A program made the translations under genes and the position numbers. Source: Kiritimatiellota bacterium (GTDB taxonomy: Bacteria; Verrucomicrobiota; Kiritimatiellia; JAAZAB01). Taken from it: 10,000 bases of DNA. The DNA is taken from positions 1-10,000 of the forward strand of contig VSJD01000237.1 in assembly GCA_008636095.1 (NCBI GenBank), read 5' to 3'. The first letter of the stretch is position 1, and each line of letters opens with the position of its first letter. Shown in pieces: positions 1 through 6,847 of the stretch. The notes under the pieces were generated by a model, which did not search any database, was not told the origin of the DNA, and was given only the letters and a program-made list of their open reading frames with translations.

Positions 1-693
1 CGACTCCAGCAGGAAAAGCACGGCCTTGACCACCTCCTGTACGCTGGGCCGAAGCTTTAAGGGCAATGGCCCGGCCGGTTCGCGGGTCGCACCGATTGTA
101 TCCGCGGTCAACACGGGCCCCGGCGCCACGCCGTTCACCGTGATTCCCGGGGCCAGCTCCAGCGCGGCCAGTTGTGTCAGGTCGGCCAGGGACTTTTTGG
201 CCAGGCTGTAAGGCACGGCATCCGATTGATGCGAGGCAATGCGGCAATCCAGCAAATTGATGATGCGCCCGCGCTTGACGCGCCGGGCAAACGCCTGCAT
301 GAGCAGGAGCGGGGCCAGCAGGTTGACTTCCCATTCCGCGCGGATCGCCTCCGCAGTGACCCGCAACAACCGCTGTTTATCAAATACGGCGGCATTGTTG
401 ATGAGAATATCCAGCTTGCCGGCAACGGCCACGGCTTGGCGCACAACATGATCGGCGGAACGCGGCATTCGGTAATTACCGGTCCGGTAATCACCGGTCC
501 GGAAATCACCGGCCACCGCCCAAGCCTGTGCACCGTTCCGGCGCAGACGTGCGGCCAGCGCCTCCGCCGCATGCGCCGAGCGGTTATAATGAATCACGAC
601 CCGACATCCTTCCGCCGCCAACGCTTTGCAAAGCGCCGCTCCGATCCGCCGGGCACCACCGGTCACCAGCGCTGTTTTGCCTTTAAGTTGCAT
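1..693 (-). CDS. SDR oxidoreductase, pteridine-reductase-like (partial, 3' end off window)
   Basis: The reading frame is open from the ATG at 693 to the left edge: 231 residues, with about 15-30 expected to be missing. The N-terminus carries a Rossmann nucleotide-binding motif (TGGARRIG) followed by IHYNRSA, the NADPH-phosphate-binding style of PTR1/FolM-like pteridine reductases. Further on are DILINNAAVF (the NNA motif), EVNLLAP, and the catalytic YSLAK (Tyr-x3-Lys). A NLLD segment replaces the usual catalytic-Ser stretch, as in the pteridine reductase subgroup. The family reduces dihydrobiopterin or dihydrofolate-like substrates with NADPH, but the true substrate here is unproven. An AGGA lies about 14 bases before the ATG and next to the stop of the upstream glycosyltransferase, 16 bases away, so the two are probably co-transcribed. 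The loop after the third beta strand holds a 15-base in-frame tandem repeat. An ordinary 3-oxoacyl-ACP-reductase-like SDR is the alternative. Confidence 0.85.
   Translation of the reverse strand, partial: MQLKGKTALVTGGARRIGAALCKALAAEGCRVVIHYNRSAHAAEALAARLRRNGAQAWAVAGDFRTGDYRTGNYRMPRSADHVVRQAVAVAGKLDILINNAAVFDKQRLLRVTAEAIRAEWEVNLLAPLLLMQAFARRVKRGRIINLLDCRIASHQSDAVPYSLAKKSLADLTQLAALELAPGITVNGVAPGPVLTADTIGATREPAGPLPLKLRPSVQEVVKAVLFLLES
469..513 (-). repeat. 15-bp tandem repeat, 3 units, in frame inside the SDR gene
   Basis: Three 15-base units lie at 469-483, 484-498 and 499-513 on the plus strand. The middle unit is CCGGTAATCACCGGT, and the others differ from it by two or three bases. The middle unit contains the inverted repeat CCGGT-AATC-ACCGG. 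In the protein the units give AGDFR, TGDYR and TGNYR, an apparent expansion of about ten residues after the Asp that normally ends this SDR segment. Because each unit is five codons long, the frame is kept. Confidence 0.85.
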
Positions 694-709
694 TCCAAAA
701 CATCTTTCC

Positions 710-1471
710 TTAATTTTGCACATACCGGGCCAGTGTCCGGTCATATAAGGCCACCACCCACCGGAAGGGGGAATAGATCAGGCGCAGGCGCACCATGGCC
801 ACAAACATGTCTGCCGAGGCTTTGCCCACGCACAAACGCGACCCGGACACGTCCCGCCACGTAGTCGGAATTTCTGTAATGGCAAATCCGGCGCGCCGCA
901 GTTGAAACAAGAGATCCACATCAAAGGCCCATTGGGTAATGCCGATATGCGGCAGAATGGCTTGAACCGCGTCCTGCGTCAGCAACTTGGCACCGCACTG
1001 GGTATCCGAAATCCGCAGACCGAACATCAACCGCACCAGGGCATTAAACAGTCGCGAGGCCAGACGGCGCTTGAAGGGTTGTTGGACACTGATCCGCGCT
1101 CCCGGCATCCAGCGCGAAGCAATGATGGCGCCCGCCGCGCCGATGTGTTCCACAAGGTCCTGAAAAGCCTCCGGCGGCGTGGCGCCATCGGCATCTACAA
1201 AACCCACCAGTCGCCCCTGCGCCTGGGCAAAGCCCAGCATGATCGCCCCACCCTTACCAATCGGGCGCGGATCCACAATGACCCTGACAGGTTTATGCGC
1301 ACGGGCATACTCACGGACAACATCTTCCGTGCGGTCGTATGAGCCGTTGACCACGACCAGAACCTCATAGCTTGCGGCATACCGGGCATTGAAGAACGGC
1401 AGGTATTGATCCAGCATCCGCCCCAGGCGGGCTTCTTCGTTATAGGCCGGAATGATGATGGAGAGATCCAT
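710..1471 (-). CDS. Family 2 glycosyltransferase, polyprenyl/dolichyl-phosphate sugar synthase type
   Basis: This 253-residue GT-A fold enzyme starts with a beta strand and PAYNEE (8-13). It has a DADGA metal/nucleotide-sugar motif (93-97), then SDTQCGAK (155-162) and WAFDVDLL (181-188), which are marks of the ALG5/DPM1-like branch that transfers a sugar from UDP-Glc or GDP-Man to a polyprenyl phosphate. There is no long C-terminal pair of membrane helices, so it is the short, cytosolic-face form. It would make a lipid-linked monosaccharide for glycosylating cell-surface polymers or proteins; the sugar cannot be read from sequence. The ATG at 1471 lacks a clear Shine-Dalgarno. It follows ftsZ after a 193-base AT-richer spacer with heptamer arrays and a candidate promoter. 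The SDR gene follows after 16 bases. Confidence 0.9.
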   Translation of the reverse strand: MDLSIIIPAYNEEARLGRMLDQYLPFFNARYAASYEVLVVVNGSYDRTEDVVREYARAHKPVRVIVDPRPIGKGGAIMLGFAQAQGRLVGFVDADGATPPEAFQDLVEHIGAAGAIIASRWMPGARISVQQPFKRRLASRLFNALVRLMFGLRISDTQCGAKLLTQDAVQAILPHIGITQWAFDVDLLFQLRRAGFAITEIPTTWRDVSGSRLCVGKASADMFVAMVRLRLIYSPFRWVVALYDRTLARYVQN

Positions 1472-1477
1472 GGGGAG

Positions 1478-1512
1478 AATGGCAAATGGTCAATGGTTAA
1501 TGGCAAATGATT
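1478..1512. repeat. Heptamer array, five 7-bp units (left arm of inverted pair)
   Basis: Five consecutive 7-base units are seen on the plus strand: AATGGCA, AATGGTC, AATGGTT, AATGGCA, AATGATT. The array ends seven bases before the glycosyltransferase start codon, in its mRNA leader. A matching array in the opposite orientation lies at 1616-1650. Function unknown. Confidence 0.8.
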
Positions 1513-1537
1513 GATAAAGAACAACTGCGATGTGTTC

Positions 1538-1567
1538 ATTATGCCAAAAGCGATCAATTAATGACAG
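1538..1567 (-). promoter_or_regulatory. Candidate sigma70-type promoter for the glycosyltransferase-SDR pair
   Basis: On the minus strand, CTGTCA (1567-1562, four of six to the -35 consensus) is followed after 18 bases by CATAAT (1543-1538, five of six to the -10 consensus). It lies in the AT-rich spacer between ftsZ and the glycosyltransferase. It is a motif match only. Confidence 0.3.
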
Positions 1568-1615
1568 AGAATAACACATTGAACACCCATCCAATCCAGA
1601 TCAATCGGTTTTATT

Positions 1616-1650
1616 TTCCATCTACCATTTACCATTATCCATCAACCATT
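1616..1650. repeat. Heptamer array, five 7-bp units (right arm of inverted pair)
   Basis: Units on the plus strand are TTCCATC, TACCATT, TACCATT, ATCCATC and AACCATT, with consensus nnCCATy. They are the reverse complement type of the units at 1478-1512, with about 100 bases between the arms. In RNA the arms could form an imperfect long stem downstream of the ftsZ stop codon. Confidence 0.8.
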
Positions 1651-1664
1651 CCACAGATCGGTGA

Positions 1665-2867
1665 TCAGCCGGCATGGTTGCGCAGGACTTTTTGAATCAT
1701 AATGCCACGCCGCTTGAATGTCGGAATGTCCAGGTTCTTACCTTCCACCACCGTGGCTTCCACATCTTTGAACCGGCCCTGGCTGACTTTATCAAACAGC
1801 CCCACCTGTACAATTTTGCCCCGGGAAACGGGCTCCACAGTTGGCTCATCGATCTGCGCCGCGCTGATTATGCCACCGCCCGGCTCATCGTCGCGTTGGG
1901 GAGCGCTGAACACCAAGCCATCCGCCCCTTCCTTTTCCACAACCAGGAAGACAACAAACAGGCGGTCCTGCCATTCGCTCTCACAACAGACACCTGTCAT
2001 TATCAACGCTTCCGCGCGGCCGATCTTGGCAATACCGGCCATCAACTGATCCACTTCTTTTAACGAAAGATCACTGCCCCCCATCACGCTCACCAGGAAG
2101 GCTTCGGCCTCGGCCAGCACTGCCCCCTGGTTCAACAGGGCGTGGCGGCGCACAGTCTCCAGCACCTGTTTGACTTTGTCAGGGCCGGTTCCTTCGGCGC
2201 AGGCAAACACACAGCGCCCATTCCCCTTATGCAACAGCGCGCTCACATCCTCAAAATCCAGATTGATGACACCGCGGCGGCTGATCACGCGCCAGACCGC
2301 CTGCAGGCCGCGCGCCAGCATATCGTCCGTTTGCTGGAACGCCGCAACAATGTTAGTCTTGTCCTCCACGAGCTCCAACAGCCGCTGATTGGGCAGGCAA
2401 ATAACGGCATCGGCGCCAGCTTGCAGAGCTATCAACCCCCGCCGAGCGTGTTCCATCCGGCGTTTACCCTCAAACTCAAACGGCAGGGAGACAAAACAGA
2501 GCGTCAACGCACCAGACTTGCGCGCCTCTTCGACAAGCAAGGGGGCCGCGCCGGTACCCGTACCGCCCCCGAGACAGACCACGAGAAAAACCACGTCCAC
2601 ATCCCGGAACAACCCGCGAATCGCCTCGACATCCGATTCCGCCGCACGCTGGCCCATGCGCGGCTCGCCGCCCGTACCCAGTCCCTTGATGACGCGCACG
2701 CCGATATGCAGGCCGGCAAGGTCCCCTGCTTCCGCCAAACTGCGGCCGTCCGTGTTGACCACCACCACGCGTGGCCCTTCTTTCCACTGTCGGGCCATGG
2801 CGGCCACAGTTTTGCATCCGCCATTACCCAGTCCCACCACCAGCGTTCGCGGCAAGATTAATCGCAT
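1665..2867 (-). CDS. ftsZ: Cell division GTPase FtsZ (divergent)
   Basis: This tubulin-like GTPase polymerises into the Z ring at midcell. With the start at 2867 it has 400 residues. The nucleotide-binding region shows VGLGNGGCKT (11-20, replacing the usual glycine-rich loop), VNTDGRSL (38-44), KGLGTGGEP (61-69) and the tubulin signature GGGTGTG (100-106). The T7 catalytic loop NLDFED (202-207) keeps both acidic residues. After a short linker comes LDIPTFKRRG, a typical C-terminal peptide that would bind FtsA. The start is chosen because GGGAG lies nine bases upstream and family similarity begins here. The frame also stays open upstream to 3017 and 3029, overlapping the ftsA end, which would add 50-54 residues unlike any FtsZ I know. 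It sits next to ftsA and ftsQ. Its sequence resembles Verrucomicrobia-type FtsZ. Confidence 0.93.
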   Translation of the reverse strand: MRLILPRTLVVGLGNGGCKTVAAMARQWKEGPRVVVVNTDGRSLAEAGDLAGLHIGVRVIKGLGTGGEPRMGQRAAESDVEAIRGLFRDVDVVFLVVCLGGGTGTGAAPLLVEEARKSGALTLCFVSLPFEFEGKRRMEHARRGLIALQAGADAVICLPNQRLLELVEDKTNIVAAFQQTDDMLARGLQAVWRVISRRGVINLDFEDVSALLHKGNGRCVFACAEGTGPDKVKQVLETVRRHALLNQGAVLAEAEAFLVSVMGGSDLSLKEVDQLMAGIAKIGRAEALIMTGVCCESEWQDRLFVVFLVVEKEGADGLVFSAPQRDDEPGGGIISAAQIDEPTVEPVSRGKIVQVGLFDKVSQGRFKDVEATVVEGKNLDIPTFKRRGIMIQKVLRNHAG

Positions 2868-3013
2868 CGTGCTTTTCTCCCTGGTCACATCCCCGCTCCG
2901 CGGCTCGACTGCCTTCGTCCCGAACTCAGGCCGAGGGGAGCTCGCCAAAGTCCGTAGCGCTACGCCGTGGCGAATCGGCGCCGCCATAGGCTGGCAAATT
3001 TTACCGGCGGTTT
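2868..3013. other. ftsA-ftsZ spacer, GC-rich, possible dispersed element
   Basis: These 146 bases separate the ftsA stop from the likely ftsZ start. They hold a perfect 10-base palindrome GTAGCGCTAC (2954-2963) and a GC-rich stretch. The 11-mer AGCGCTACGCC at 2956-2966 recurs at 7652-7662 in another intergenic region of this window. The minus frame has no stop, so an ftsZ start at 3017 with an ATGA overlap to ftsA remains possible. The ftsZ ribosome binding site (AGGGAG) lies at its downstream end. Confidence 0.4.
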
Positions 3014-4222
3014 TCATGACCGCCCCCACAACTTACCTAAGAAACCGCCCCAACCGATTGGTTCCGTTTGACGATAACCGCCACTGCGCACGGCATAACG
3101 CAACATACCCAGCGGCACGGCATACTCGGCACCCTCATTAGCCGTGGCCATTCCGCTGTAATTCACGGGCATGCCGATCATACAGGGCAAATCAAATACC
3201 TGCTCCGCCAATGGAACAACGCCCTTCAGGTGAACTCCACCGCCTGTCAGGACCAGGCCGGCGCTCAATTGTTGCGTGAGCCCCTGCTTCTTAAAAAGAT
3301 CCGCCATCAGTTCCAGCGTCTCATCCATCCGCGCCTGAATAACGGCGCTCAAGTCAGAAGCGGCCACCGAACAGGCGGGAAAACCGACCTCCGCCGGAAT
3401 CGCAATCCGCTGGAAATGCATGCTTGAATCCGGGATCACCGACCCCGCTTCCTGTTTAAGCATTTCCGCGCGTTTCAATGAAACGGAAAAACCGATGGAA
3501 ATATCGTTGGTAATATGATCACCACCCACCGCCAGCACCCCCGCCAGGGCAATCGTGCCGCCGGTATACACCAGGTAACTCGTTGTTCCAGCGCCCAGGT
3601 CCAGGAGCGCCACCCCGCATTCCTTCTGTTCCGGCGTCAGCGTCGCCATGGCCGCGCACAAACCGCTGAAGGCCACATCCATTACATCCAGGCCGACGTT
3701 GCGCACGGCTTGGACGACGTTGGTCAGCACATTCCGTGCGCCGTGCACAACCAGCATATCCAGCGACAACTTGGCACCGCGCATGCCTTCCGGGTTGCTC
3801 ACAACCAGCTGGTCGTCCACCATGTATTTCCGTGGAATAGAGTGCACCAGTTCGCGGTCATGCGGCAGATTAACGGCCCGGGCAATATCCATGACCTGCG
3901 TCATATCGTCTTGCGTCACCCCCGCTTTAACGTCCATTACAGGGGTACTGCCCTGGCTGGTCATACTACGAATATGCTCGCCCGAAATCACCAGAAAAAC
4001 TTTGCCGATTTCAACCTGGCTGCTCTGCTCGGCGCCCTGGATGGCCGTCTGAACACAGGCACTGGCCTTTTCCAGGTCCATGATGACGCCCTTGCGCACG
4101 CCACAGGACGAGCAGTGCCCGATGCCGGTGACCATGATATGCCCGTCTTCACGCGCTTCCCCAACCAACGCGCAGACTTTCGAAGTCCCAATTTCAACCG
4201 CCACAATCGGCTCGGACGCCAT
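3014..4222 (-). CDS. ftsA: Cell division protein FtsA
   Basis: This actin-like ATPase tethers FtsZ to the membrane and recruits later division proteins. It has 402 residues. The phosphate-1 motif is VAVEIGTSKVCALVGE near the N-terminus. The SHS2 1C domain follows (roughly residues 80-160), with GEHIRSM and HSIPRKYMVD. Phosphate-2 is LLDLGAGTTSYL, and the adenosine motif is LVLTGGGVHLKGV. The C-terminus ends in GGFLGKLWGRS, a short amphipathic tail of the kind that inserts in the membrane. The start at 4222 is supported by AAAGGA eight bases upstream. A longer frame reaches 4282, but its extra 20 codons cover the heptamer repeat and look non-coding. It lies between ftsQ and ftsZ, as in the usual dcw order. 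Confidence 0.95.
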   Translation of the reverse strand: MASEPIVAVEIGTSKVCALVGEAREDGHIMVTGIGHCSSCGVRKGVIMDLEKASACVQTAIQGAEQSSQVEIGKVFLVISGEHIRSMTSQGSTPVMDVKAGVTQDDMTQVMDIARAVNLPHDRELVHSIPRKYMVDDQLVVSNPEGMRGAKLSLDMLVVHGARNVLTNVVQAVRNVGLDVMDVAFSGLCAAMATLTPEQKECGVALLDLGAGTTSYLVYTGGTIALAGVLAVGGDHITNDISIGFSVSLKRAEMLKQEAGSVIPDSSMHFQRIAIPAEVGFPACSVAASDLSAVIQARMDETLELMADLFKKQGLTQQLSAGLVLTGGGVHLKGVVPLAEQVFDLPCMIGMPVNYSGMATANEGAEYAVPLGMLRYAVRSGGYRQTEPIGWGGFLGKLWGRS

Positions 4223-4242
4223 ATCCACGATCCTTTCCAAAC

Positions 4243-4263
4243 AGAGGTCAGAGATCAGCGATG
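4243..4263. repeat. Heptamer array in ftsA leader (left arm)
   Basis: Units AGAGGTC, AGAGATC and the weaker AGCGATG lie on the plus strand, starting a few bases upstream of the ftsA ribosome binding site (4231-4236). They are inverted relative to the array at 4319-4353. AGAGGTCAGA at 4243-4252 is an exact reverse complement of 4338-4347, and CAGAGGTCA at 4242-4250 is an exact reverse complement of 4319-4327. Confidence 0.75.
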
Positions 4264-4318
4264 AATTCACACGACCCATCACTATCCTGCAACAGACAAC
4301 GGATTCAACACCGCCATT

Positions 4319-4353
4319 TGACCTCTGACATCTGACTTCTGACCTCTATCTTC
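4319..4353. repeat. Heptamer array between ftsQ and ftsA (right arm)
   Basis: Five 7-base units lie on the plus strand: TGACCTC, TGACATC, TGACTTC, TGACCTC, TATCTTC. They begin nine bases after the ftsQ stop. With the inverted units at 4243-4263 they can form two alternative stems in the ftsA leader RNA, enclosing a loop of roughly 70-85 bases. Confidence 0.8.
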
Positions 4354-4362
4354 TGCATTTCT

Positions 4363-5265
4363 TCAGTATTCCTGGGCTGGAAAATTATTTTCCAACGTCA
4401 TATCAATCCAGGCAATGCGCTTGCTTCGATGGGCGGCCGATTTAAGGCTTTCGGCCAGCCGGACCAGTTTTTGCTCCAGGTGTTGGCGCGCCAGCGACGA
4501 CGGCTCGCCCATGTGGGTCCACGCCAACAGGACCCGCTCGCCATTCGCCAGCCGGAGGTCCAACGATTGCGCGTTACGCACATCAATGGACGCGATCCGG
4601 ACTCTCTGGCCGATTGGTGTCGTTTGACAGACATCGAGGACCTCCAGGGCATTCCGGACGCCCGCCGCGCTCAATTGCACGCCCGGCCGGATTCCCGGCA
4701 AGTCATAGCCGGAAAGGATCGGCATGGTTTTCGAGCCGGTTGCCTTCCCGAGCACGTAGCCTTCACGATCAAGTGTCAGATAAGAATGGTTTACCTCCAA
4801 TTGCGCCATGGACACACGCTCCCGGACGCGGATAGTCAACTCGCCCGGCAGGCGCCGCTTGATTTCCACGGCCTTGAGTCGCGGTACTTGCATCAGCAAC
4901 TGATCCCGAATCTCCTCGATATTCGCGGCAAACAGGTGTTTCATCTCCGACAAACGGGCATATTCCATGATGTGCTTGGGCGTGATAATATCGCCGTTAC
5001 ATTCAATCCTGATGTCCCGGACACGGAAAAGATCGTTTTGCCGAAAGAGCAACCGTCCCAGGGACTGGGTTCCCGCCCAGATCAGAATGCCGCACGCGGT
5101 CAGGCTGGACAGCATAACCGCCACCATTATCAGGCGATGTCCCCACTCCTTGCCACCGGTGCGATCACGGGCGCTGAAGCGCAATACGGATTCCGGCCGG
5201 TCGTCCCGCTCCGCACGAGCCCACCGCCGACGTCTCTGTTCGCTTGCGCGTCTCCACCACATCAT
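4363..5265 (-). CDS. ftsQ: Cell division protein FtsQ (POTRA-domain divisome scaffold)
   Basis: This bitopic membrane protein links early and late divisome parts. It has 300 residues from the start at 5265. An Arg-rich cytoplasmic N-terminus (ERDDRPES, RRRRWAR) is followed by one membrane helix at about residues 44-66. A POTRA-like domain follows at about 79-150, containing FRVRDIRIECNG and LPGELTIRVRERV, a typical strand pattern. A FtsQ beta region has LTLDREGYVL and closes with KRIAWIDMTLEN. Similarity to FtsQ is mostly structural and positional, since the family is poorly conserved. The start is chosen because AAGGA lies nine bases upstream and the basic head follows at once; the second ATG at 5262 is equivalent. 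The frame also runs back to a GTG at 5508, which I reject. It lies 140 bases before ftsA. Confidence 0.88.
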   Translation of the reverse strand: MMWWRRASEQRRRRWARAERDDRPESVLRFSARDRTGGKEWGHRLIMVAVMLSSLTACGILIWAGTQSLGRLLFRQNDLFRVRDIRIECNGDIITPKHIMEYARLSEMKHLFAANIEEIRDQLLMQVPRLKAVEIKRRLPGELTIRVRERVSMAQLEVNHSYLTLDREGYVLGKATGSKTMPILSGYDLPGIRPGVQLSAAGVRNALEVLDVCQTTPIGQRVRIASIDVRNAQSLDLRLANGERVLLAWTHMGEPSSLARQHLEQKLVRLAESLKSAAHRSKRIAWIDMTLENNFPAQEY

Positions 5266-5527
5266 AAAATCATTTCCTTCCAGCCGGAACGTGCGCCGCA
5301 CACCCGTGCACGGCATGATGTAATCCAACGTCCCAACGCAAAAAAAAATTACGGCCCGATCCCCATGCGGCTGAAAATCAATATGGAACTTCCCGTCATG
5401 TCCGTCAAGAGCAAAGCACAGATCACGAGTCTTTCGTTGCCGAATTTGGAGCCGTCCGGCAAACCAATCCAAACTGAGCGCAACCTGAATTCGACGGTCA
5501 TAGCCCACACCGCGACTACGAGCCGGT
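5266..5527. other. MFS-ftsQ spacer, 262 bp, leader region of ftsQ
   Basis: No gene is called here. The minus frame is open through most of it, because the ftsQ frame extends to a GTG at 5508. A run of nine As on the plus strand (5340-5348), nine Ts in the transcript, lies in the middle without a convincing hairpin before it. A promoter-like pair is at 5380-5408. The ftsQ ribosome binding site AAGGA lies at the downstream end. Confidence 0.45.
5380..5408 (-). promoter_or_regulatory. Candidate sigma70-type promoter for ftsQAZ
   Basis: On the minus strand, TTGACG (5408-5403, five of six to the -35 consensus) is followed after exactly 17 bases by CATATT (5385-5380, four of six to the -10 consensus). 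A start near 5373 would give a leader of about 110 bases before ftsQ. The position fits, since the MFS gene and the opposite-strand marC separate ftsQ from the murC-murB-ddl unit. Confidence 0.4.
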
Positions 5528-6847
5528 TTAAATCAGGTCACCCAGCCGGCTTCCCGCGCGCACATTTTTAATGAACGGGAGCAGGCTCATGGCCATGAGC
5601 AGCCCCAAACCAGCCCCCAGAAACAGCCCCTGATAGATACCGAAGGTCACCGGCCCCACGTCAACCGACAATGTCCGCCACGAGGAGTCCAGAATCAAAC
5701 CCGCCAAAAACGGCGAGAGGGCGCATCCCATCATGCTGACCACCACCATGATGCTCATAAACATGGTTTTTGTGCTGGCCGGAGCCATATAAAATATCTG
5801 GGCGGTGTTAGCCAGGCCGGCCACGGCCAGAGCGGCGCCCGCCACAATTTGAAGAAACGTCATACATGGCTTGGCATAGGCCATGGGCAACGATCCCACC
5901 AGGGCGATCAGCAGGGCGAGGCCGCTCAAAATTACATGAACGCCAAAAAAAACCCGCCGGGTTCCAATCCGATCCATGATCCTACCGGCCAGCACCAGCG
6001 CCAGAACACTACCCAGAACCGAGGCGGCATAAATCAGGGTATTATCGCGCGTTGAAAAACCAAGATGCTTCATATAGAGCACCAGCGGCTGGGTCAAAAA
6101 CCCCGCCAGGAACATTAACAGCATGAAATACCCGCTAAAAATCAGGACGTCCTTATGCTTCAAAATATAGGCGATATCCTCCCGCCAAGCATTGGCAACC
6201 ATGGCGGTTTTCGACCGAACCGGAATCCGCGCGACAAATGGTTCCCGTACCAGTTGCAGTGCGGTTACCACGCCGAATATGACGACGAATTTCCACACCG
6301 CCGCATCTTGCCCCAGGAAAATGCCGGCCAGCACGCTGAGCCCGAAATAGGCCAAGCTCCAGATTGCTCGCAGGTTCCCAAAAAATCGGCCCAGCTGGCG
6401 CGCGGGCACGACATCATGAAGCAGAGGATACCAGAAGGTCGAGCCCGCATACGACAGCAACTGGCTTAAAAACAGGGAGCCCAGAACGATCCAGACTGTC
6501 AACGGACGCGCCCCTATCCAGAGTGAAGCCAGCAGGGCAACACCCACCGGCAGGGCAGACAGGGTCCAGCAAGTTTGCAAAAACCGTTTACCCTGCGCCG
6601 GTTTGATAAGCACTGAAACGGGGATTTGAACGAGAATCATCAGGCCAATGATACTGGCAGGAAGCATTGCCTGCAAATCAGATCCGCCCAGTTTGATAAT
6701 AAAGAGCGGGCAAATGGCAGAAGCACCGATGAATAACTGCTGATGGACCCCCGCAACCTGCGACATGAATGCCAGACGCATGCCGCGTGTTTGCTGGGCT
6801 TCCGTGAGTCTGATATCCTGCCGCGAAGATAAAGCTTCCGAACTCAT
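5528..6847 (-). CDS. MFS transporter, 12-helix, substrate unknown
   Basis: This is a 439-residue hydrophobic protein with about twelve membrane helices in two halves, joined by a polar loop near residues 205-235 (around RIPVRSKTAMVANAWREDI). The second half has GRIMDRIGTRRVF, a typical MFS loop 8-9 motif (G-x-x-x-D-R-x-G-x-R), which supports the major facilitator assignment. The substrate cannot be read from sequence, and it lacks hallmark residues of any subgroup I recognise. The ATG at 6847 is the most upstream start. No Shine-Dalgarno is evident, and the next Met is at residue 23. It is divergent from marC across 145 bases and stands 262 bases upstream of ftsQ. It is not a usual dcw member, so this is probably an insertion into the cluster. 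Confidence 0.85.
   Translation of the reverse strand: MSSEALSSRQDIRLTEAQQTRGMRLAFMSQVAGVHQQLFIGASAICPLFIIKLGGSDLQAMLPASIIGLMILVQIPVSVLIKPAQGKRFLQTCWTLSALPVGVALLASLWIGARPLTVWIVLGSLFLSQLLSYAGSTFWYPLLHDVVPARQLGRFFGNLRAIWSLAYFGLSVLAGIFLGQDAAVWKFVVIFGVVTALQLVREPFVARIPVRSKTAMVANAWREDIAYILKHKDVLIFSGYFMLLMFLAGFLTQPLVLYMKHLGFSTRDNTLIYAASVLGSVLALVLAGRIMDRIGTRRVFFGVHVILSGLALLIALVGSLPMAYAKPCMTFLQIVAGAALAVAGLANTAQIFYMAPASTKTMFMSIMVVVSMMGCALSPFLAGLILDSSWRTLSVDVGPVTFGIYQGLFLGAGLGLLMAMSLLPFIKNVRAGSRLGDLI

Noticed and set aside
172..864. Plus-strand frame of 230 codons across the SDR and glycosyltransferase genes
   Set aside because: It crosses two minus-strand genes with clear catalytic motifs and includes the repeat array in antisense.
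1195..1557. Minus-strand 120-codon frame overlapping the glycosyltransferase 5' end
   Set aside because: Its N-terminal peptide is a translation of the heptamer array, and the rest is an alternative frame of the glycosyltransferase.
2142..2861. Plus-strand frame of 239 codons opposite ftsZ
   Set aside because: It is a shadow of the FtsZ frame with no motifs.
3515..4264. Plus-strand frame of 249 codons opposite ftsA
   Set aside because: It mirrors the FtsA coding frame, is rich in His and Arg as antisense frames often are, and shows no motif.
4223..4282. Longer FtsA start at 4282
   Set aside because: The added residues encode the heptamer array, while the ATG at 4222 has AAAGGA at ideal spacing and begins with the usual FtsA sequence.
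5340..5348. Intrinsic terminator at the T9 run upstream of ftsQ
   Set aside because: No stable hairpin could be found just before the T run in the direction of transcription.
4429..5571. Long plus-strand open frame of 380 codons opposite ftsQ
   Set aside because: It is antisense to a recognised FtsQ with a good ribosome binding site, has no recognisable domain and no Shine-Dalgarno of its own. Long antisense frames are expected at this GC content.
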